From Sphaeroforma sirkka (taxonomy: Eukaryota > Opisthokonta > Ichthyosporea > Ichthyophonida), in assembly GCA_001586965.3 (NCBI GenBank), contig LUCW03000039.1, positions 32,501 to 96,500 on the forward strand: DNA of 64,000 bases, given 5' to 3'. The translations under genes and the position numbers were made by a program. This document shows positions 25,147 to 38,300 of the stretch, one piece after another. The notes under the pieces were generated by a model. That model was given only the letters and a program-made list of their open reading frames with translations. It searched no databases and was not told the DNA's origin. How positions within the stretch are numbered: the stretch's first letter is position 1; each line of letters starts with the position of its first letter.

Positions 25147-25290
25147 GTGATTTGTATATGCGTTTGGTGGTTAGTATATGCGTTTGATGATTATTATGTG
25201 CGTTTGGTGATTAGTATATACGTTTGATGATTAGTATATGCGTTTGATGATATTAGTATGTGCGTTTGGATGATTAGTATATGCGTTCAA
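25147..25290 (+). repeat. 20-bp minisatellite
   Basis: About seven imperfect copies of a 20-21-bp unit, GCGTTTGATGATTAGTATAT, with GTGC/ATGC and GGTG/GATG variants. It lies 75 bp before the first visible exon of the membrane-protein gene, in its upstream intron or 5' region. Confidence 0.85.
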
Positions 25291-25364
25291 TGTCGATATA
25301 TCTGTGATTAGAAATTCTGTCCCTTCAGGATACTCATGTCGCCTTAATATGTATATCTACACAG

Positions 25365-27693
25365 GTGGATGTAGGTAGATGCTCATACGAAAAAGCAGTA
25401 TGGCAGTACTTTGTTTTCTGTTGCAAAAAGTACCGTCCCTATCGAGCCATTCTACTTCTTTTGGCCGTTGGATTCATCCCACCTTTCTCTGTACTTATAA
25501 CTGCGGAGGTATGTCATCTACAGTGAGGAACCATCGTTATACATTGCCTTAGGCGATGCAGGTCTTATCGTCCGTGTGATGTCCGTTGTGTTCCAAAAAT
25601 TGCATTCGCTTGTTTGTTGGTGGGTATGTCACCACACTTGGAACAGAGACCCCGCGCTTGACGTCTTATTCATAGTTTACTATCAAAATATCTATATTAA
25701 TAATCTTAATAGCACCCCGCTAAAAGTGTGAGGCGCTACAGCTCATCTGGCTGCTTGACTTTACGCTCTCCACAGATTTACACCGACTTGCAGCATCCCG
25801 ATAGGGATCTCGAGATCGGCCTCAAGGTTACCCTGGTATGTAATACTAAGGCTGTGTTGTATATATTCAGGGATGTACATGTCGGCTGCATTTGGACGCT
25901 GAACAATACATGATACGCCAGAAGCGTCTGCTTTCAAGTGCGATATCAGCTGCATACGCGCTACTCTCTCAATCATACGAATACCGTGTTTTTTTCATCT
26001 GCTCATCTACCCGTTCCCACCCGTGAACCAGCTACTCGTGCTGGGAGTAGTCACGATGGCGGTCAAGTTCCATGTGCAGCTGACACTCCCCGTCAGCCGC
26101 GCTCAGGCACACCTGCGCAATGCGCTGATGACTAAACGACTGCGACTGGGGACTAGCTCGGCCACCACCACATGTGCATGTCCTGATGCGGTTAGTAATG
26201 TTAATGTTCATGAGTGCACTCGTCCTATCTCTAGTACATGCGGCAGCACCAACCTGTCTACCTTCGCACACGGGCTGGAGCGCGAACACCGGCTTGTGTT
26301 CCAGTGGCCGTCTGCCCGGTTTGGGGTGCTCTTGGGTGAGGCGGATGTAGTCGTCACGCAGCTGTGGGCAACACCACTCAAGCTCTGTATAGAAGTTGGC
26401 ACGGGGGTTCTTGGTTCGATCGTAGTCATCGCTGTCGTTTTGAGTGCAGACAACGGGACCAACGCCGTCGTGGCGGGCAGTCTGTTGTATGCTGTGGCGC
26501 TGGTTAGTGTGGTGTTGCCCATACTTTGTCGCAAGGCACGGTTCAAAACGCTCATGAAGTACTACGAAGAGAGGAGGAAGAGAGAACAGACCTATCAGTC
26601 TATGGCCAATTTCGCATTGGAACACACCACACCACCAGGCCTCAAGCAGCACATGTTCACACCCGCAGGCACTACACCGGCATCGCAACTCTCGGAACCG
26701 TCTCCATCCGCTTCGATCGCAACCTCAAAGGGAAGTGGTTGTCGCCGGACGGTTACCCAACTCTCTCAATCGGACTCCCGGGATAGGCATATATGGCGAA
26801 GATCTATGCATGACAGGGATAATGTCGTACGTGTCTCGTACTCGGAGCCGCATCTGTACTCTCCAACGCCATCTGTGACTCTGACTGGTGCACCAGGCTC
26901 AGCTGTGGACTACTCATCTGAGGCAATACGGGCACATGCCAGTGAACCATATCTCGGCAAGGATGTACCACAGGAAATGCGGTCATACTCGCAACAACCT
27001 ATGCGGAGTCAGGAAGGTTGTGAACTGATGCTAGACACTCATAAGGCCATCATGCTAAGCTCTGTTTCAAACAGGTATGCCCTCTAGTTGAAATCGGAGA
27101 AGAACCTGCCATGTGGAAAGCACGGTATTAATTTTCAATGTCTATCGTTAGCGACGGTGTGGCTGCTGAATGAAAGCATTGCATATAGTTACAGTGCTTT
27201 CCATATCTCTTTGCGTCTATGCGCTAACATCGGTTCTAGCTTGAGCGTTGTTTGATGTCTCTACAATAGTTGGGTTTGGTGATGTGGAAGGGCACATTAC
27301 AAACTCTTTTCTTAACCTTTGAATTCGCATTCGGACCATCACAGACGGATGACCATGCTAAATGTTGCCTGGGCGCTGAGCGGTCGCCTTTTTCTGTATT
27401 TCTGCTACTTAGTGCTTGTTGTCGTATTAATAGCAGCCTTCGATAGAGTCAATCTGAATGTGGGCTCGGCTGTCGCGCTCATGGGTCTGAGTATACTCTT
27501 GCTAACCTACGCTAACAGCATGTTGGATGTGTTCCAACAAATGCCTCTGGGGTATAGCATCTTGCTGGATATAGCTGAGGTCTTCAACACGCCAATTGCG
27601 AGCGATTGTGATGTCGGCCAGACTGATCTGCCTGTCAATACCACTGCCGTTCCATCAGGTGTACAACGCGTTTATTCCAATGCTGGCAATTAA
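25365..27693 (+). CDS. Unrecognised multi-pass membrane protein, four visible exons
   Basis: Exons 25365-25508, 25776-25835, 26032-27074 and 27345-27693 join in frame (phases 0, 0, 2) with GTATGT/GTATGC donors and CAG acceptors, giving at least 531 residues. Exon 1 ends a juxtamembrane stretch (CCKKYRPYR) and has a first hydrophobic segment (AILLLLAVGFIPPFSVLI). A second segment spans the exon 2-3 join (GLKVTLLLVLGVVTMAV). Exon 3 has two more (TGVLGSIVVIAVVL and AGSLLYAVALVSVVLPIL), then a basic stretch (KYYEERRKREQ) and about 170 residues of Ser/Pro-rich tail with several Ser-Glu-Pro motifs, probably cytoplasmic. Exon 4 adds two further segments (LFLYFCYLVLVVVLIAAF and VALMGLSILLLTYANSML). 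The first visible exon starts after an acceptor, so the N-terminus lies upstream. The layout could suit a receptor or transporter, but I see no diagnostic motif. If the last intron is retained, translation stops after RYAL. Confidence 0.65.
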
Positions 27694-27951
27694 CTAAAAG
27701 TGATAGATATAAAAGTGTACTGTATCATAACAAGGGGTCTAATATACGCATGCGACGGTACATGTTCTATGTTTACGGAGCCCTGTCTAGTGGATGTTTT
27801 TCAGATTTTAGCTGTCTAGTGAAGTAACCACTCGACCGAACTGTACAACTGTTGTCAGATTGCAACATATCAGCGGGCTGAAATGAGAAATGAAGTTTGG
27901 TAACATTGTTCATGCTACCACGTTTATATAGGGACAGTTCAGCTGCAATAT

Positions 27952-27957
27952 AATAAA
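27952..27957 (+). terminator. AATAAA polyadenylation signal
   Basis: A canonical hexamer lies about 260 bp after the stop of the membrane-protein gene and is its likely cleavage signal. Confidence 0.45.
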
Positions 27958-28008
27958 TCGTAGTTTTCTACTATGTGATAGTTGTTTTGCGTAGTATCCA
28001 ATTAAAAT

Positions 28009-28055
28009 CTTCGGAAGCAAATAGCTATTTTTAGGTTATTTGCTTTTTTCCGAAG
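28009..28055 (+). other. Long hairpin upstream of the tRNA gene
   Basis: CTTCGGAA pairs with TTCCGAAG and GCAAATA pairs with TATTTGC, giving a 15-bp stem with a four-T bulge around a 13-base loop. It stands about 100 bp before tRNA-Thr and 50 bp after the AATAAA site. It could be a small foldback transposon relic, a structured RNA or a barrier between the two genes; the sequence does not decide. Confidence 0.45.
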
Positions 28056-28154
28056 CCTTTGGATCAGGGATTGGCACGTGGAAAGTTCAACTGTGAAGAT
28101 TTTTGTACTCTTGTTATTATATGTATAGATATTATAACAAAATCATTGAAAGTG

Positions 28155-28226
28155 TCCTCTGTGGCAAAGTGGTATCGCGTCACACTCGTAATGTGAAGGT
28201 CCATGGTTCAATCCCATGCGGAGGCA
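28155..28226 (+). tRNA. tRNA-Thr (anticodon CGT)
   Basis: A 72-base cloverleaf. The anticodon arm is TCACA, loop CTCGTAA, TGTGA, with anticodon CGT at 28187-28189, reading ACG (Thr). The T arm is CATGG, TTCAATC, CCATG. The acceptor stem pairs TCCTCTG with CGGAGGC except at the first pair, which is T opposite C; the discriminator is A. The D arm is weak (GCAA with TCGC, one mismatch). Box A (TGGCAAAGTGG) and box B (GGTTCAATCCC) match pol III consensus, and a T-rich terminator follows within five bases. There is no intron and no encoded CCA, as in nuclear tRNA genes. The unpaired first position could mean a slightly decayed copy. Confidence 0.85.
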
Positions 28227-28689
28227 ATTTTTATTTTTTTTCTATTTTTCTACTACTTTTTTTGTCCTTCAACTTTAGCGGCGTGAAACAAGAATCTCTT
28301 TCACTGATGCGTCTGCATTTGATTATAGTGCAAGATTGTGAATTTTGGTACAAAATGCATTACTTTAGTCGCTGAAATGATGTTACATCGTAAAAGGTGT
28401 GTTACAACAACAATATTGCAACGATTATTCCAGATACAAACACAGTTCGATACCTGTAATGGTACATAAACAGAAACTGACAGCTGTCAGAGTGTCAGTC
28501 GCATGAACGAATGACAGATAAGACTTTAGTAAGGTTTATACTATACTTACGCGTGACAACACATGACTGGAAACGACGAAACGTATATATAGCCCTCAGT
28601 AGATGGATAAATGAATTTCACTCTATATATGGTACAAATGTTCTAAAAAGCGTGCCTATTTAGATCATCAAATAACAAAAGTGTTAAAG
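28227..28689. other. Intergenic, nothing recognised
   Basis: AT-rich DNA after the tRNA terminator, with no supported frame. Mobile-element sequence begins near its right end. Confidence 0.5.
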
Positions 28690-29386
28690 AATTTGTTTTG
28701 TACGAAACACACCACGAATGTTTTTTCGACCACGTAACTCTCTCTTGCGCCAAATGCACCCGCAGTGGTCATCACGCAGCTGCATGCCTACGCAGGCAAT
28801 GCAAAGAGGTACACTGTGGAACGAGCATATGCAACTGTACGAATATCTCTTTCAAAGCCGGTCCTGCAATTCTCGCAGACCGATATACTATACAAAGCAC
28901 TGTATATCATACTGGACCCACAGACCCCACTTCTGTATCGAGCTCTTCCGTTGACTCTAGTGGAATGACTTATATTTGAAGTACCACAACCGCAACTTCT
29001 TCGTCGAGTTTACTGATTAATACCAAACTACCTTTACTCAACGCGGACGACTCCCAGGTTGCCTCAAGCGGGCCGAAACACTTGTATCTGATCGCCTCAT
29101 ACAGCAGAATGGCTTTCTATTATATCATATTTCCTGTACAACAAGACTATACATTACCCACAGTGTTTGCTATCGAACACTACCATGACACTATACAACG
29201 TGTCTCTTTTATTAGTGGCCGTTATAAGATTTTCGCATTTGAACCTTCTCCACTTTCAGACTGGCACGAGACAATGAGACACACTTCCGTGTATTACTCG
29301 AGCAGCACGCAAGCAGAACAATATAGACACTTATGTCTAACACAACTCTACCGACATTGGAAATTGCACCTCGACTTATTTCAGAA
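28690..29386 (+). mobile_element. Decayed retroelement interior fragment (fossil)
   Basis: Plus-strand coding remnants in more than one frame, leading into the tandem array. The segment just after 29386 carries a D-L-F-A motif (EIDLFAS..NTQVSVY), a domain that follows RNase H in DIRS-type and some Ty3/gypsy-type pol proteins. An upstream part has a Cys/His-rich run. It is clearly broken, with many breaks, and old relative to the array it feeds into. The exact family is uncertain; a retroelement origin is inferred mainly from the D-L-F-A segment. Confidence 0.5.
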
Positions 29387-32300
29387 ACATGTCGTTGAAC
29401 CCTTCGGTGCCATTGAGATCGACTTATTTGCGAGTGCTAGTAACACGCAGGTTTCTGTGTACTGTAGTATCGAAGCCGACGCCCCTCTCCACGACGGCTT
29501 TGTACAAAGCTGAAAACAACCCAAGGTCTATCTGTAAGGCAACATACCCTATCTTAAAATGCATGGAGCGCAACCCTCGCTAAGCTATATAGCAAAAAAC
29601 GGATTTGTCACTGCCGTATTCTTATTATCACCCAGCAACAAGCGCTACAAATAGACGATACAGAAACCACGTTCTCATCGCGCCTAAAATCCGAGACATT
29701 CCTTAGGGACGGAAACGTAGTGGTTCGCAAACCAAAATGGCGTTACGTCTGTGTTGCCAACGTCGCACATTGCGGAAGAGATTCTCACCACACAGACAGA
29801 TGTGTTACCACCCCCTCACAACCAGTTCTTCTGCAAAACTTGTACCTGTAAACTTCGATGGATATTTCTATGTTTTAAACTATGTTATATAAACTAAGAT
29901 ACAATTTAGGTCAGTTAGGATTTAGCAGTGGTAGCTTGTGTAAGAATAATCGGGACTGCTTCTTGGTAAGAGCCTTTATATCCTCGATCACACAGGACGT
30001 GCCTCTAGCTGTTCTTTATTAAATAATTTACACTAGAAGTACTAAGTGTTCATGACCACATGACTAATTTGTAGATAGGCATAAGAACGTAAGTCAAGTT
30101 AATACATTGGTAAATATAACTAAAGTTCCATCTGAAGAAAAGTTAAAAAAAGAAAAAGACTTATTGGATTTTGGAGATTGGCGGGAGGACCAAAACCTGT
30201 AAGTAGTAATTCAGAGATTATAAGATTTAGCTCAAACATGTCGTTGAACCCTTCGGTGCCATTGAGATCGACTTGTTTGCGAGTGCTAGCAACACGCAGG
30301 TTTCTGTGTACTGTAGTATCGAAGCCGACGCCCCTCTCCACGACGGCTTTGTACAAAGCTGAAAACAACCCAAGGTCTATCTGTAAGGCAACATATCCTA
30401 TCTTAAAATGCATGGAGCGCAACCCTCGCTAAGCTATATAGCAAAAACGGATTTGTCACTGCCGTATTCTTATTATCACCCAGCAACAAGCGCTACAAAT
30501 AGACGATACAGAAACCACGTTCTCATCGCGCCTAAAATCCGAGACATTCCTTAGGGACGGAAACGAAGTGGTTCGCAAACCAAAATGGCGTTACGTCTGT
30601 GTTGCCAACGTCGCACATTGCGGAAGAGATTCTCACCACACAGACAGATGTGTTACCACCCCCTCACAACCAGTTCTTCTGCAAAACTTGTACCTGTAAA
30701 CTTCGATGGATATTTCTATGTTTTAAACTATGTTATATAAACTAAGATACAATTTAGGTCAGTTAGGATTTAGCAGTGGTAGCTTGTGTAAGAATAATCG
30801 GGACTGCCTCTTGGTAAGAGCCTTTATATCCTCGATCACACAGGACGTGCCTCTAGCTGTTCTTTATTAAATAATTTACACTAGAAGTACTAAGTGTTCA
30901 TGACCACATGCCTAATTTGTAGATAGGCATAAGAACGTAAGTCAAGTTGATACATTGGTAAATATAACTAAAGTTCCATCTGAAGAAAAGTTAAAAAAAA
31001 GAAAAAAAAGACTTATTGGATTTTGGAGATTGGCGGGAGGACCAAAACCTGTAAGTAGTAATTCAGAGATTATAAGATTTAGCTCAAACATGTCGTTGAA
31101 CCCTTCGGTGCCATTGAGATCGACTTGTTTGCGAGTGCTAACAACACGCAGGTTTCTGTGTACTGTAGTATCGAAGCCGACGCCCCTCTCCACGACGGCT
31201 TTGTACAAAGCTGAAAACAACCCAAGGTCTATCTGTAAGGCAACATATCCTATCTTAAAATGCATGGAGCGCAACCCTCGCTAAGCTATATAGCAAAAAA
31301 ACGGATTTGTCACTGCCGTATTCTTATTATCACCCAGCAACAAGCGCTACAAATAGACGATACAGAAACCACGTTCTCATCGCGCCTAAAATCCGAGACA
31401 TTCCTTAGGGACGGAAACGAAGTGGTTCGCAAACCAAAATGGCGTTACGTCTGTGTTGCCAACGTCGCACATTGCGGAAGAGATTCTCACCACACAGACA
31501 GATGTGTTACCACCCCTCACAACCAGTTCTTCTGCAAAACTTGTACCTGTAAACTTCGATGGATATTTCTATGTTTTAAACTATGTTATATAAACTAAGA
31601 TACAATTTAGGTCAGTTAGGATTTAGCAGTGGTAGCTTGTGTAAGAATAATCGGGACTGCCTCTTGGTAAGAGCCTTTATATCCTCGATCACACAGGACG
31701 TGCCTCTAGCTGTTCTTTATTAAATAATTTACACTAGAAGTACTAAGTGTTCATGACCACATGCCTAATTTGTAGATAGGCATAAGAACGTAAGTCAAGT
31801 TAATACATTGGTAAATATAACTAAAGTTCCATCTGAAGAAAAGTTAAAAAAAAGAAAAAGACTTATTGGATTTTGGAGATTGGCGGGAGGACCAAAACCT
31901 GTAAGTAGTAATTCAGAGATTATAAGATTTAGCTCAAACATGTCGTTGAACCCTTCGGTGCCATTGAGATCGACTTGTTTGCGAGTGCTAGCAACACGCA
32001 GGTTTCTGTGTACTGTAGTATCGAAGCCGACGCCCCTCTCCACGACGGCTTTGTACAAAGCTGAAAACAACCCAAGGTCTATCTGTAAGGCAACATATCC
32101 TATCTTAAAATGCATGGAGCGCAACCCTCGCTAAGCTATATAGCAAAAAACGGATTTGTCACTGCCGTATTCTTATTATCACCCAGCAACAAGCGCTACA
32201 AATAGACGATACAGAAACCACGTTCTCATCGCGCCTAAAATCCGAGACATTCCTTAGGGACGGAAACGAAGTGGTTCGCAAACCAAAATGGCGTTACGTC

Positions 32301-35300
32301 TGTGTTGCCAACGTCGCACATTGCGGAAGAGATTCTCACCACACAGACAGATGTGTTACCACCCCCTCACAACCAGTTCTTCTGCAAAACTTGTACCTGT
32401 AAACTTCGATGGATATTTCTATGTTTTAAACTATGTTATATAAACTAAGATACAATTTAGGTCAGTTAGGATTTAGCAGTGGTAGCTTGTGTAAGAATAA
32501 TCGGGACTGCCTCTTGGTAAGAGCCTTTATATCCTCGATCACACAGGACGTGCCTCTAGCTGTTCTTTATTAAATAATTTACACTAGAAGTACTAAGTGT
32601 TCATGACCACATGCCTAATTTGTAGATAGGCATAAGAACGTAAGTCAAGTTGATACATTGGTAAATATAACTAAAGTTCCATCTGAAGAAAAGTTAAAAA
32701 AAAAAAAAAAAAAAGACTTATTGGATTTTGGAGATTGGCGGGAGGACCAAAACCTGTAAGTAGTAATTCAGAGATTATAAGATTTAGCTCAAACATGTCG
32801 TTGAACCCTTCGGTGCCATTGAGATCGACTTGTTTGCGAGTGCTAGCAACACGCAGGTTTCTGTGTACTGTAGTATCGAAGCCGACGCCCCTCTCCACGA
32901 CGGCTTTGTACAAAGCTGAAAACAACCCAAGGTCTATCTGTAAGGCAACATATCCTATCTTAAAATGCATGGAGCGCAACCCTCGCTAAGCTATATAGCA
33001 AAAACGGATTTGTCACTGCCGTATTCTTATTATCACCCAGCAACAAGCGCTACAAATAGACGATACAGAAACCACGTTCTCATCGCGCCTAAAATCCGAG
33101 ACATTCCTTAGGGACGGAAACGAAGTGGTTCGCAAACCAAAATGGCGTTACGTCTGTGTTGCCAACGTCGCACATTGCGGAAGAGATTCTCACCACACAG
33201 ACAGATGTGTTACCACCCCCCCTCACAACCAGTTCTTCTGCAAAACTTGTACCTGTAAACTTCGATGGATATTTCTATGTTTAAACTATGTTATATAAAC
33301 TAAGATACAATTTAGGTCAGTTAGGATTTAGCAGTGGTAGCTTGTGTAAGAATAATCGGGACTGCCTCTTGGTAAGAGCCTTTATATCCTCGATCACACA
33401 GGACGTGCCTCTAGCTGTTCTTTATTAAATAATTTACACTAGAAGTACTAAGTGTTCATGACCACATGCCTAATTTGTAGATAGGCATAAGAACGTAAGT
33501 CAAGTTAATACATTGGTAAATATAACTAAAGTTCCATCTGAAGAAAAGTTAAAAAAAAAAAAAAAAAGACTTATTGGATTTTGGAGATTGGCGGGAGGAC
33601 CAAAACCTGTAAGTAGTAATTCAGAGATTATAAGATTTAGCTCAAACATGTCGTTGAACCCTTCGGTGCCATTGAGATCGACTTGTTTGCGAGTGCTAGC
33701 AACACGCAGGTTTCTGTGTACTGTAGTATCGAAGCCGACGCCCCTCTCCACGACGGCTTTGTACAAAGCTGAAAACAACCCAAGGTCTATCTGTAAGGCA
33801 ACATATCCTATCTTAAAATGCATGGAGCGCAACCCTCGCTAAGCTATATAGCAAAACGGATTTGTCACTGCCGTATTCTTATTATCACCCAGCAACAAGC
33901 GCTACAAATAGACGATACAGAAACCACGTTCTCATCGCGCCTAAAATCCGAGACATTCCTTAGGGACGGAAACGTAGTGGTTCGCAAACCAAAATGGCGT
34001 TACGTCTGTGTTGCCAACGTCGCACATTGCGGAAGAGATTCTCACCACACAGACAGATGTGTTACCACCCCCTCACAACCAGTTCTTCTGCAAAACTTGT
34101 ACCTGTAAACTTCGATGGATATTTCTATGTTTTAAACTATGTTATATAAACTAAGATACAATTTAGGTCAGTTAGGATTTAGCAGTGGTAGCTTGTGTAA
34201 GAATAATCGGGACTGCCTCTTGGTAAGAGCCTTTATATCCTCGATCACACAGGACGTGCCTCTAGCTGTTCTTTATTAAATAATTTACACTAGAAGTACT
34301 AAGTGTTCATGACCACATGCCTAATTTGTAGATAGGCATAAGAACGTAAGTCAAGTTAATACATTGGTAAATATAACTAAAGTTCCATCTGAAGAAAAGT
34401 TAAAAAAAAAAAAAAAAAGACTTATTGGATTTTGGAGATTGGCGGGAGGACCAAAACCTGTAAGTAGTAATTCAGAGATTATAAGATTTAGCTCAAACAT
34501 GTCGTTGAACCCTTCGGTGCCATTGAGATCGACTTGTTTGCGAGTGCTAGCAACACGCAGGTTTCTGTGTACTGTAGTATCGAAGCCGACGCCCCTCTCC
34601 ACGACGGCTTTGTACAAAGCTGAAAACAACCCAAGGTCTATCTGTAAGGCAACATATCCTATCTTAAAATGCATGGAGCGCAACCCTCGCTAAGCTATAT
34701 AGCAAAAAACGGATTTGTCACTGCCGTATTCTTATTATCACCCAGCAACAAGCGCTACAAATAGACGATACAGAAACCACGTTCTCATCGCGCCTAAAAT
34801 CCGAGACATTCCTTAGGGACGGAAACGTAGTGGTTCGCAAACCAAAATGGCGTTACGTCTGTGTTGCCAACGTCGCACATTGCGGAAGAGATTCTCACCA
34901 CACAGATAGATGTGTTACCACCCCCTCACAACCAGTTCTTCTGCAAAACTTGTACCTGTAAACTTCGATGGATATTTCTATGTTTTAAACTATGTTATAT
35001 AAACTAAGATACAATTTAGGTCAGTTAGGATTTAGCAGTGGTAGCTTGTGTAAGAATAATCGGGACTGCCTCTTGGTAAGAGCCTTTATATCCTCGATCA
35101 CACAGGACGTGCCTCTAGCTGTTCTTTATTAAATAATTTACACTAGAAGTACTAAGTGTTCATGACCACATGCCTAATTTGTAGATAGGCATAAGAACGT
35201 AAGTCAAGTTAATACATTGGTAAATATAACTAAAGTTCCATCTGAAGAAAAGTTAAAAAAAAAAAAAAAAGACTTATTGGATTTTGGAGATTGGCGGGAG

Positions 35301-38300
35301 GACCAAAACCTGTAAGTAGTAATTCAGAGATTATAAGATTTAGCTCAAACATGTCGTTGAACCCTTCGGTGCCATTGAGATCGACTTGTTTGCGAGTGCT
35401 AGCAACACGCAGGTTTCTGTGTACTGTAGTATCGAAGCCGACGCCCCTCTCCACGACGGCTTTGTACAAAGCTGAAAACAACCCAAGGTCTATCTGTAAG
35501 GCAACATATCCTATCTTAAAATGCATGGAGCGCAACCCTCGCTAAGCTATATAGCAAAAAACGGATTTGTCACTGCCGTATTCTTATTATCACCCAGCAA
35601 CAAGCGCTACAAATAGACGATACAGAAACCACGTTCTCATCGCGCCTAAAATCCGAGACATTCCTTAGGGACGGAAACGAAGTGGTTCGCAAACCAAAAT
35701 GGCGTTACGTCTGTGTTGCCAACGTCGCACATTGCGGAAGAGATTCTCACCACACAGACAGATGTGTTACCACCCCCCCTCACAACCAGTTCTTCTGCAA
35801 AACTTGTACCTGTAAACTTCGATGGATATTTCTATGTTTTAAACTATGTTATATAAACTAAGATACAATTTAGGTCAGTTAGGATTTAGCAGTGGTAGCT
35901 TGTGTAAGAATAATCGGGACTGCCTCTTGGTAAGAGCCTTTATATCCTCGATCACACAGGACGTGCCTCTAGCTGTTCTTTATTAAATAATTTACACTAG
36001 AAGTACTAAGTGTTCATGACCACATGCCTAATTTGTAGATAGGCATAAGAACGTAAGTCAAGTTAATACATTGGTAAATATAACTAAAGTTCCATCTGAA
36101 GAAAAGTAAAAAAAAGAAAAAAAGACTTATTGGATTTTGGAGATTGGCGGGAGGACCAAAACCTGTAAGTAGTAATTCAGAGATTATAAGATTTAGCTCA
36201 AACATGTCGTTGAACCCTTCGGTGCCATTGAGATCGACTTGTTTGCGAGTGCTAGCAACACGCAGGTTTCTGTGTACTGTAGTATCGAAGCCGACGCCCC
36301 TCTCCACGACGGCTTTGTACAAAGCTGAAAACAACCCAAGGTCTATCTGTAAGGCAACATATCCTATCTTAAAATGCATGGAGCGCAACCCTCGCTAAGC
36401 TATATAGCAAAAACGGATTTGTCACTGCCGTATTCTTATTATCACCCAGCAACAAGCGCTACAAATAGACGATACAGAAACCACGTTCTCATCGCGCCTA
36501 AAATCCGAGACATTCCTTAGGGACGGAAACGTAGTGGTTCGCAAACCAAAATGGCGTTACGTCTGTGTTGCCAACGTCGCACATTGCGGAAGAGATTCTC
36601 ACCACACAGACAGATGTGTTACCACCCCCTCACAACCAGTTCTTCTGCAAAACTTGTACCTGTAAACTTCGATGGATATTTCTATGTTTTAAACTATGTT
36701 ATATAAACTAAGATACAATTTAGGTCAGTTAGGATTTAGCAGTGGTAGCTTGTGTAAGAATAATCGGGACTGCCTCTTGGTAAGAGCCTTCATATCCTCG
36801 ATCACACAGGACGTGCCTCTAGCTGTTCTTTATTAAATAATTTACACTAGAAGTACTAAGTGTTCATGACCACATGCCTAATTTGTAGATAGGCATAAGA
36901 ACGTAAGTCAAGTTAATACATTGGTAAATATAACTAAAGTTCCATCTGAAGAAAAGTTAAAAAAAAAAAGAAAAAAAGACTTATTGGATTTTGGAGATTG
37001 GCGGGAGGACCAAAACCTGTAAGTAGTAATTCAGAGATTATAAGATTTAGCTCAAACATGTCGTTGAACCCTTCGGTGCCATTGAGATCGACTTGTTTGC
37101 GAGTGCTAGCAACACGCAGGTTTCTGTGTACTGTAGTATCGAAGCCGACGCCCCTCTCCACGACGGCTTTGTACAAAGCTGAAAACAACCCAAGGTCTAT
37201 CTGTAAGGCAACATATCCTATCTTAAAATGCATGGAGCGCAACCCTCGCTAAGCTATATAGCAAAAACGGATTTGTCACTGCCGTATTCTTATTATCACC
37301 CAGCAACAAGCGCTACAAATAGACGATACAGAAACCACGTTCTCATCGCGCCTAAAATCCGAGACATTCCTTAGGGACGGAAACGAAGTGGTTCGCAAAC
37401 CAAAATGGCGTTACGTCTGTGTTGCCAACGTCGCACATTGCGGAAGAGATTCTCACCACACAGACAGATGTGTTACCACCCCCTCACAACCAGTTCTTCT
37501 GCAAAACTTGTACCTGTAAACTTCGATGGATATTTCTATGTTTTAAACTATGTTATATAAACTAAGATACAATTTAGGTCAGTTAGGATTTAGCAGTGGT
37601 AGCTTGTGTAAGAATAATCGGGACTGCCTCTTGGTAAGAGCCTTTATATCCTCGATCACACAGGACGTGCCTCTAGCTGTTCTTTATTAAATAATTTACA
37701 CTAGAAGTACTAAGTGTTCATGACCACATGCCTAATTTGTAGATAGGCATAAGAACGTAAGTCAAGTTGATACATTGGTAAATATAACTAAAGTTCCATC
37801 TGAAGAAAAGTTAAAAAAAGAAAAAGACTTATTGGATTTTGGAGATTGGCGGGAGGACCAAAACCTGTAAGTAGTAATTCAGAGATTATAAGATTTAGCT
37901 CAAACATGTCGTTGAACCCTTCGGTGCCATTGAGATCGACTTGTTTGCGAGTGCTAGCAACACGCAGGTTTCTGTGTACTGTAGTATCGAAGCCGACGCC
38001 CCTCTCCACGACGGCTTTGTACAAAGCTGAAAACAACCCAAGGTCTATCTGTAAGGCAACATATCCTATCTTAAAATGCATGGAGCGCAACCCTCGCTAA
38101 GCTATATAGCAAAAACGGATTTGTCACTGCCGTATTCTTATTATCACCCAGCAACAAGCGCTACAAATAGACGATACAGAAACCACGTTCTCATCGCGCC
38201 TAAAATCCGAGACATTCCTTAGGGACGGAAACGTAGTGGTTCGCAAACCAAAATGGCGTTACGTCTGTGTTGCCAACGTCGCACATTGCGGAAGAGATTC

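Noticed and set aside
26193-26236. Possible 44-bp intron (GTTAGT...TCTAG) inside exon 3 of the membrane-protein gene
   Set aside because: Its removal would break the frame, which is open and continuous without it.
26032-26688. 218-codon minus-strand frame opposite the membrane-protein gene
   Set aside because: The plus strand has matching splice phases and hydrophobic segments; the minus frame has neither.
28765-28968. 67-codon plus-strand frame as a host gene
   Set aside because: It overlaps other remnant frames leading into the retroelement segment and has no features of its own.
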